64,000 bases of DNA from Actinomadura graeca. Lineage in GTDB: Bacteria; Actinomycetota; Actinomycetes; Streptosporangiales; Streptosporangiaceae. The stretch lies in assembly GCF_019175365.1 (NCBI RefSeq), contig NZ_CP059572.1, forward strand, positions 2,914,001 through 2,978,000, written 5' to 3'. Positions 59,069 through 64,000 of this stretch are shown piece by piece. The notes under the pieces were generated by a model. The model did not search any database. It had not been told where the DNA came from and was given only the letters and a program-made list of their open reading frames with translations. Position 1 is the first letter of the stretch, and each line of letters begins with the position of its first letter. The position numbers and the translations under genes are program-made.

Positions 59069-60859
59069 TCAGGAACGCCGCTTGGCGGCCCACTCGCGGA
59101 TCTTGGCGATGCGCTTGCGGATGTCCTCGCCACCGGCCTGCGGGACGGCGGGGCCGCCGCAGACGTCGCGCAGCTGCTTGTGGATGACGCCCTGTGGCTG
59201 CCCGGTCCGGTGGTTCCACGCGTTGACCAGGCCGTTCAGCTCGCGGCGGAGGGCCGCGAGATCCTCGGCGGCGGTCCGGTCGGCGCGCGGGTCACCGGTC
59301 TTGCGCCTGCGCTCCCCGGCGATCTGCTCGGCCTGCCGCTTGCGCAGCAGCGCCGTCACCTGCTCGGGCTCCAGCAGCCCGGGGATCCCGAGGAACTCCT
59401 CCTCCTCGGCGGAGCCGGGCTCGGCCTGCATGCCGAACTCGCCGCCGTCGTACAGGACGCGGTCGAACGTGGCGGACGCCTCGACCGTCTCGAACGGCAG
59501 CTCCTCGCCGACGTCGGGCGTGTCCTGCCGCCGGTTGGCCTCGGCGATCAGCTCGTCGTCCAGGCCGTCCTCACGGACGGGCCGGTCGAGGACGTGGTCG
59601 CGCTCGGTCTCCATCTCGGCGGCGTGCCCCATCAGCGTCGGCACCGACGGCAGGAACACCGACGCGGTCTCCCCGCGCCTGCGGGCCCGGACGAAGCGCC
59701 CGACGGCCTGCGCGAAGAACAGCGGCGTGCTGGTGGACGTGGCGTACACGCCGACCGAGAGGCGCGGGATGTCGACGCCCTCCGACACCATCCGGACCGC
59801 GACCATCCAGCGGTCCTCGGTCTCGGCGAACGCCTTGATCTTCTTGGACGCGGACGGGTCGTCCGACAGCACGATGGTCGCGCCCTGCCCGGTGACGGCG
59901 CGCAGCATCTTGGCGTAGGCGCGGGCCGCCTCGTGGTCGGTGGCGATGACCAGGCCGCCCGCGTCCGGGATGGCGCGCCGCAGCTCGGTCAGCCGGCGGT
60001 CGGCGGCCGCCAGCACCTGCTTCATCCAGTCGCCCTTGGGGTCGAGCGCGGCCCGCCACGCCTGGGAGGTCTGGTCCTGGCTGAGGGGCTCGCCGAGCGT
60101 CGCGGTGATCTCGTCGCCGGCGCGGGTGCGCCACCGCATCTCGCCCGCGTACGCCAGGAAGATGACCGGGCGGACGACGCCGTCGGCCAAGGCGGGCCCG
60201 TAGCCGTAGGTGTAGTCGGCCTGGCTGCGCCTGACGCCGTCAGGGCCCTCCTCGTACTGGACGAACGGGATCGGGTTGATGTCGGTGCGGAACGGCGTGC
60301 CGGACAGCGCGAGGCGGCGCGTCGCGGGCTCGAACGCCTCCCGCACGGCGTCGCCCCAGGACAGGCCGTCACCGGCGTGGTGGACCTCGTCGAAGATGAC
60401 CAGCGACTTGCGGGACTCGGTGCGGTTGCGGTGCAGCGCCGGGCGCGCCGCCACGGTCGCGTAGGTGACGGCGACGCCGTCGAAGTCCTTGCCGACCGGG
60501 CCGTCGCCGTTCTGGTACTCGGGGTTGATCTTGATGCCGACGCGGGCCGCCGACTCGGCCCACTGGCGCTTGAGGTGCTCGGTGGGGCAGACGATGGTGA
60601 TCGCGCCGATGACGCGGCGCTCCATCAGCTCGCGCGCGAGGCGCAGCGCGAAGGTCGTCTTGCCGGCGCCGGGCGTCGCGACGGTCAGGAAGTCGCGCGG
60701 CCCGGAGCGCGGGGACCCGGGGGCCTGGTCCCCCGCGCCCCCGAAGTACGCCTCAAGCGCCTGCTGCTGCCAGGCACGCAGGGACGACGCGGTCCCCCAG
60801 GCGGCCCGCTCGGGGAATGCGGGGGGCATGCTCGATGCGGCGAAGGTGCTCACGGTCAT
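59069..60859 (-). CDS. DEAD/DEAH-box helicase
   Basis: 596 residues, superfamily 2. Motif I ATPGAGKTTFALRLA, motif II DEVHH, motif III SGTPFR, and C-terminal motifs MVSEGVDIPRL and QAVGRFVRARR. The last ~150 residues are a charged tail (EWAAKRRS end) found in the actinobacterial family. It likely unwinds DNA or RNA; role unknown. ATG 60859 overlaps the stop of the metalloprotease gene. A TAGCCT hexamer lies only three bases before it, so a leaderless start at GTG 60853 is another option. Confidence 0.9.
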   Translation of the reverse strand: MTVSTFAASSMPPAFPERAAWGTASSLRAWQQQALEAYFGGAGDQAPGSPRSGPRDFLTVATPGAGKTTFALRLARELMERRVIGAITIVCPTEHLKRQWAESAARVGIKINPEYQNGDGPVGKDFDGVAVTYATVAARPALHRNRTESRKSLVIFDEVHHAGDGLSWGDAVREAFEPATRRLALSGTPFRTDINPIPFVQYEEGPDGVRRSQADYTYGYGPALADGVVRPVIFLAYAGEMRWRTRAGDEITATLGEPLSQDQTSQAWRAALDPKGDWMKQVLAAADRRLTELRRAIPDAGGLVIATDHEAARAYAKMLRAVTGQGATIVLSDDPSASKKIKAFAETEDRWMVAVRMVSEGVDIPRLSVGVYATSTSTPLFFAQAVGRFVRARRRGETASVFLPSVPTLMGHAAEMETERDHVLDRPVREDGLDDELIAEANRRQDTPDVGEELPFETVEASATFDRVLYDGGEFGMQAEPGSAEEEEFLGIPGLLEPEQVTALLRKRQAEQIAGERRRKTGDPRADRTAAEDLAALRRELNGLVNAWNHRTGQPQGVIHKQLRDVCGGPAVPQAGGEDIRKRIAKIREWAAKRRS

Positions 60860-61941
60860 TGAAGGCTACCGAGCCCCGCCGACAGATCGCGCCTCGGTGG
60901 CAGTTCCGGTGTCACGATCCGCGCCGCGCCGGCCCGCGTCGGCGCGGCGCCGGCCCGCGTCCGCGCCGCGTCCGGGCCGCGCGAGGACCGGCGGCCGACG
61001 TCCCGGTAGGCGGCCCAGGAGGCCCGCATCCGACGCCCCTGGCCTGCGGTGAATCCCCACATGCAGGCGTCATAGGCGTAATTCATGAAGTTGTGCACCG
61101 GGTCGGCGCCCCACTGCGGACAGGTGTCCCTCTCCTGCGGGCAACCCGAAACGGGCCAGGCTTCGTACGGAGTGTCGGACACGCCGTCCCCCGGCGGCAC
61201 GCACCCGTTCTCGAACGTATGCAGCAGCCCCAGCCAGTGACCGATCTCATGGACGGCCGTGTAACCGCGGTCGAAACGCTTGTTGGATCCGCCCGGCAGG
61301 CTCCGGTAGTCGATGACCACACCGTCCATGGACGGCTTGCCCTCGTACCACTGGGGGAACGTGGAGAAGCCCAGGACGTCCGTGCCCACCGCCGCGGTGT
61401 AGACGTTGAGCGTCCTGCGGCCGCCCTTGCGCAGGTGCCGCTTCATCGGCCCCTCGTACCGGCGCGGGTGCCGGAACCACTCGCGGTGGTCGGTGACGTC
61501 GTATCCGGCGAGACGGAACCCGACCCCCGTGTCGGCACCGCCCCTGCGGCCCGCGTACGCGGCGTTCAGCGTCGCCATCTGCCGCCGGACGGCCGCGGCG
61601 GAGAGCCTGCCCGTCCGTCCGCTGGCGACCACATGGAAGCGCACGGGGACGATCAGGCGGCCCCTGGAACGCAGGCCCGACTCGATCCGCGTCTCGTCGG
61701 CGGTGCCGAACCGGCCCTGGAGCGTGCGGCGCAGATCGGCGAGCAGCGCGTCCACCTCGCGCGGGTCGAGGTCCTCCCCGTCCCGGACGGCCGCCCCCGG
61801 GGCCAGGCGGGCGGCGGGCGGCGCGCAGGACCCGCGCTGCGCCGCGGCGGCGCTCCGCGCGGGCCCCTCACTCATCGAACTCGACGACGCACACAGCGTA
61901 ACCGGCAGTGCGCATAGCGAAACCACGGCAGAACGCCGCAT
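60856..61941 (-). CDS. Secreted zinc metalloprotease, M43/pappalysin-like
   Basis: 361 residues. Signal peptide (MRRSAVVSLCALPVTLCASS), propeptide-like stretch, then the metzincin motif HEIGHWLGLLH and a downstream MNYAYDACMWGFTAGQ with the Met-turn and the M43 pattern. Cysteines around GCVPPGD, GCPQERDTC and DAC suggest disulfides. The C terminus is Ala/Arg-rich. GGGGGGAAG precedes ATG 61941. Its stop overlaps the helicase start. Confidence 0.9.
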   Translation of the reverse strand: MRRSAVVSLCALPVTLCASSSSMSEGPARSAAAAQRGSCAPPAARLAPGAAVRDGEDLDPREVDALLADLRRTLQGRFGTADETRIESGLRSRGRLIVPVRFHVVASGRTGRLSAAAVRRQMATLNAAYAGRRGGADTGVGFRLAGYDVTDHREWFRHPRRYEGPMKRHLRKGGRRTLNVYTAAVGTDVLGFSTFPQWYEGKPSMDGVVIDYRSLPGGSNKRFDRGYTAVHEIGHWLGLLHTFENGCVPPGDGVSDTPYEAWPVSGCPQERDTCPQWGADPVHNFMNYAYDACMWGFTAGQGRRMRASWAAYRDVGRRSSRGPDAARTRAGAAPTRAGAARIVTPELPPRRDLSAGLGSLQ

Positions 61942-62111
61942 CTTCCCCCCGTAGGTCCTTCGCGGAAACGCGAAGATCCCGCGGCCCGCCGCCACCGGCG
62001 GCCACGGGATCATCCAGGCATGTCAGAGCACGTCGAGCACGTCAGCGCACGTCAGCGCATGTCAGAGGCGCTGCGCCCGCTCGGGACGCGGCGCCGGCCG
62101 CCGGCCGTCCG

Positions 62112-62372
62112 TCAGTCGTCGCCCTGCTTGCCCGGCTGCATGGATTCGTAGATCTCCTTGCACTCCGGGCAGACGGGGTACTTCTTCGGATCCCGGTTGG
62201 GCACCCAGACCTTGCCGCACAGCGCGATCACCGGCGTGCCGGACACCGCGCTCTCGGTGATCTTGGCCTTCTTCACGTAGTGCGCGAACCGCTCGTGGTC
62301 ACCGTCACCGTGCGAGAGGTCGGGCCTGACATCACTCTGGGTGTCACTGTCGGGCAGGATCTTCGTACTCAC
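62112..62372 (-). CDS. DUF3039 zinc-ribbon protein
   Basis: 86 residues. DUF3039 core: ERFAHYVKKAKITESAVSG, ALCGKVWVPNRDP and CPECKEIYE, with C-x(n)-CPEC as a zinc site. Conserved in actinobacteria near this helicase; function unknown. TAAGGT lies seven bases before GTG 62372, supporting a leaderless start; the GTG three codons upstream overlaps that hexamer. Confidence 0.88.
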   Translation of the reverse strand: MSTKILPDSDTQSDVRPDLSHGDGDHERFAHYVKKAKITESAVSGTPVIALCGKVWVPNRDPKKYPVCPECKEIYESMQPGKQGDD

Positions 62373-62379
62373 GGGATAC

Positions 62380-62385
62380 ACCTTA
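62380..62385 (-). promoter_or_regulatory. -10 of a probable leaderless promoter for the DUF3039 gene
   Basis: Minus-strand TAAGGT, seven bases before GTG 62372. It overlaps the yqgE stop codon. Confidence 0.45.
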
Positions 62386-62958
62386 GTTCAGCGTCGGGTC
62401 CTCGGGAAAAGTGGAGACGAACGCGAGGTCGCCGCCCTGCCGGCGCAGCACCGTCTGCCACAGCCGGTCCGGGTCGCCGGCGAAGACGTCGCCGGCCTCG
62501 GCGGGCACCAGGTACCAGGCGCCCTCCTCGATCTCGGAGCGGAGCTGACCGGACGACCATCCGGCGTACCCCGCGAACACCCGCAGCTGCAGCAGCCCGG
62601 GCGCCAGCAGCGCGGGCGGCGCGTCCAGGTCCACGAGCCCGACCCTGGACACCTCCACGCCGCCGTCGAGCGCGCGCCAGCCGAGCGGCTCGTCCTCGCC
62701 GGGCAGGCGGGCGAGCGCGAGCGCGTTGTCCAGCGCCACCGGCCCGCCCTGGAACACCACCGACGGACCCGTCACCAGCTCGGCCCAGGGAGGCAGCACC
62801 TGGTCGACCGGGACCTCGGTCGGCCGGTTGAGGACAACGCCCAGCGTGCCGCCCTCCCTGTCGTGCTCGACCACCAGGACGACGCTGCGCCTGAAGTTGG
62901 GATCTTCGAGCTGGGGGGTCGCGACCAGCAGAACCCCCACCCGGATGCCGTCTTCCAT
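62383..62958 (-). CDS. YqgE/AlgH family protein
   Basis: 191 residues from ATG 62958 (GGAG four bases upstream). Family motifs: GVLLVATPQLEDPNFRRSVV, GVVLNRPTEVPV, VFQGGPV and VFAGYAGWSSGQL. Cytoplasmic; the molecular function is not settled. In-frame starts at 62967 and further upstream exist but would add residues not seen in relatives. Confidence 0.9.
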   Translation of the reverse strand: MEDGIRVGVLLVATPQLEDPNFRRSVVLVVEHDREGGTLGVVLNRPTEVPVDQVLPPWAELVTGPSVVFQGGPVALDNALALARLPGEDEPLGWRALDGGVEVSRVGLVDLDAPPALLAPGLLQLRVFAGYAGWSSGQLRSEIEEGAWYLVPAEAGDVFAGDPDRLWQTVLRRQGGDLAFVSTFPEDPTLN

Positions 62959-63129
62959 GGGCTCCATGATGCGTTGCGCGGACCCCCGGCGGCACGTCCC
63001 CCCACTCGTTAGCCTGTTACGCATTCCTATCGATGGGGATATCGGCACGAGAAGGACCTAGGTTAAGAATGATCTAGGATAATCGGCCACCCGCTTGGTC
63101 AGCCGCGAAGCGGGCCGGGGAGGAACGCG

Positions 63130-63789
63130 ATGCAGTTGCCCAGGGTCGTCATCGCCGCCGTGTTCTTCGTCATCGCGGCACTGATCGCCGTTCCCGCGCT
63201 GATGAAGGCCACGTCGTCGGAGTCCAGGGCGTCCACGTCCGCGACCCCGACCCCCACGTCCCCGAGCCCGGCGCCCTCCGGCGCCTCGCCGACGCCGACG
63301 AAGGGCAAGCCGTCCCGCTCGCCCAAGCCGCCCGCGTCGACGCGTCCCCTCTCGGCCGACATCGGATCGGTGAGCTGTCCCGGACGTGAGGTGAAGGTCA
63401 CCATCCGCAACACCGGGGGCCAGCGCGAGGACTACGGGATCGAGAAGAACGACGACACCGCCTCCGTCCCGGGTCAGATCGCCGCGCATTCGTCCAGGAC
63501 GGTCACCGTCACCCTCCGGGAGGACCGCCGCACCCGCGTCACGGTCAACTGGGCGAACAAGCAGGTCGAGACGCGGACGCTCCGGGCCGACTGCAAGAAG
63601 TCGGGCGGCGGCGCCGCGCCGCCCGCCTCGCCGCCGCGCAAGCTCCCCCACACCGGACCCGACAACGACGTCCTGTGGGCCCGTGCCGCGACCGGCGGCG
63701 CCATCCTGCTCACCGGAATGATCATCTTCTGGTACGGCGGCATCTGGCCCCGCCGCCGCGAGCGCGTCTTCGCCAAGAAGACCGACTAG
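63130..63789 (+). CDS. Cell-surface protein with LPxTG-type sorting signal
   Basis: 219 residues. N-terminal hydrophobic segment (about 5-25), a Ser/Pro/Thr-rich stretch (about 33-72), a small beta-type domain (VKVTIRNTGGQREDYGIEKN, TVTVTLREDRRTRVTV) with cysteines in VSCPG and RADCKK, and at the end LPHTG (172-176), a membrane helix (about 187-207) and the basic tail RRRERVFAKK. This is the layout of a sortase substrate. GGGGAGG lies before ATG 63130. The sortase gene is not in the window. Confidence 0.82.
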   Translation: MQLPRVVIAAVFFVIAALIAVPALMKATSSESRASTSATPTPTSPSPAPSGASPTPTKGKPSRSPKPPASTRPLSADIGSVSCPGREVKVTIRNTGGQREDYGIEKNDDTASVPGQIAAHSSRTVTVTLREDRRTRVTVNWANKQVETRTLRADCKKSGGGAAPPASPPRKLPHTGPDNDVLWARAATGGAILLTGMIIFWYGGIWPRRRERVFAKKTD

Positions 63790-63858
63790 AAGACCGCGAG
63801 AGCGCCCGGCCGAAGAAGAAGGACCGGCTGAGCGGGAGGCCCGCCCGCCCCGGGGTCG

Positions 63859-64000
63859 CTACGCCTCGGTGCGCGGGCGGCCGCCCGCGGCCTCGCGGAC
63901 GGCGCCCGCGACGCGGTTGCTCACGTCGGGGTGGAAGACGCTCGGGACGATGTAGTTCGGGCCCAGCTCGTCCGCGGTGACGACCTCGGCGAGGGCTTTG
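63859..64000 (-). CDS. Malic enzyme, C-terminal fragment
   Basis: The last 46 residues only. The reading frame has KALAEVVTADELGPNYIVPS followed by VFHPDVSNRVAGAV, which matches the end of NAD(P)-dependent malic enzymes (DELNPNYIIPSVF). The enzyme converts malate to pyruvate and CO2. The rest lies beyond the window edge. Confidence 0.8.
   Translation of the reverse strand, partial: KALAEVVTADELGPNYIVPSVFHPDVSNRVAGAVREAAGGRPRTEA

Overview
The window is high-GC DNA with GTG/ATG starts, many ATGA/GTGA start-stop overlaps and many -10-like hexamers (TAnnnT) sitting 6-9 bases before start codons, all typical of an actinobacterium. The block from about 46 to 58 kb (rdgB, rph, a metallo-beta-lactamase-fold hydrolase, murI, cysM, cysO, mec, a DUF2017 gene, clpS, divergent pncB) keeps the order of the Mycobacterium tuberculosis Rv1330-Rv1341 region as I remember it. 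The many MEDS-domain regulators, the Asp23/AmaP operon and the FxLD lanthipeptide locus suggest Actinomadura or another Streptosporangiales genus; this is an inference, not a proof.

Layout. 0-9 kb is metabolic: a Cds1-like PLP enzyme, a site-2 protease, then a glycine/serine operon (gcvT, gcvH, glyA, sdaA) behind a tandem glycine riboswitch, an HxlR regulator and a thiolase. 9-24 kb is accessory: two copies of a module of paired XRE-family regulators plus a small ORF, all leftward, then a rightward FxLD-type lanthipeptide cluster (PIMT-like methyltransferase, a 53-residue precursor, full-length LanB, LanC, a separate SpaB_C-type protein) and a leftward pair of DnaJ-type zinc-ribbon ORFs. 24-32 kb holds a translationally coupled Asp23/AmaP envelope operon and a second AmaP/DUF6286 pair, separated by a DctS/DctR-type two-component system and its divergent C4-dicarboxylate symporter.

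32-40 kb holds purU, a TetR-controlled azoreductase plus SMR efflux pair with twin operators, a lipoprotein esterase, a PLP-type amino acid deaminase/aldolase, a SIMPL protein, bcp, and a ~1 kb segment between the 3' end of tRNA-Leu(TAG) and a partial copy of that 3' end, which looks like the remnant of an integrated element. 40-44.5 kb is a run of four MEDS proteins alternating ATPase and STAS-like domains. 44.6-46.1 kb is a SigE-family sigma factor between two proline-rich membrane proteins. 46.2-58 kb is the conserved nucleotide/cysteine/NAD block, with three further MEDS genes between mec and the DUF2017 gene. 58-64 kb carries gluconokinase, a DEAD/DEAH helicase coupled to a secreted M43-type metalloprotease, DUF3039, YqgE, an LPxTG-type surface protein and the end of a malic enzyme gene.

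The most interesting system is the accessory block at 9.1-23.7 kb: a compact lanthipeptide pathway with an unusual precursor, no recognisable transporter or protease, and a neighbouring array of four paralogous regulators built by recent duplication.
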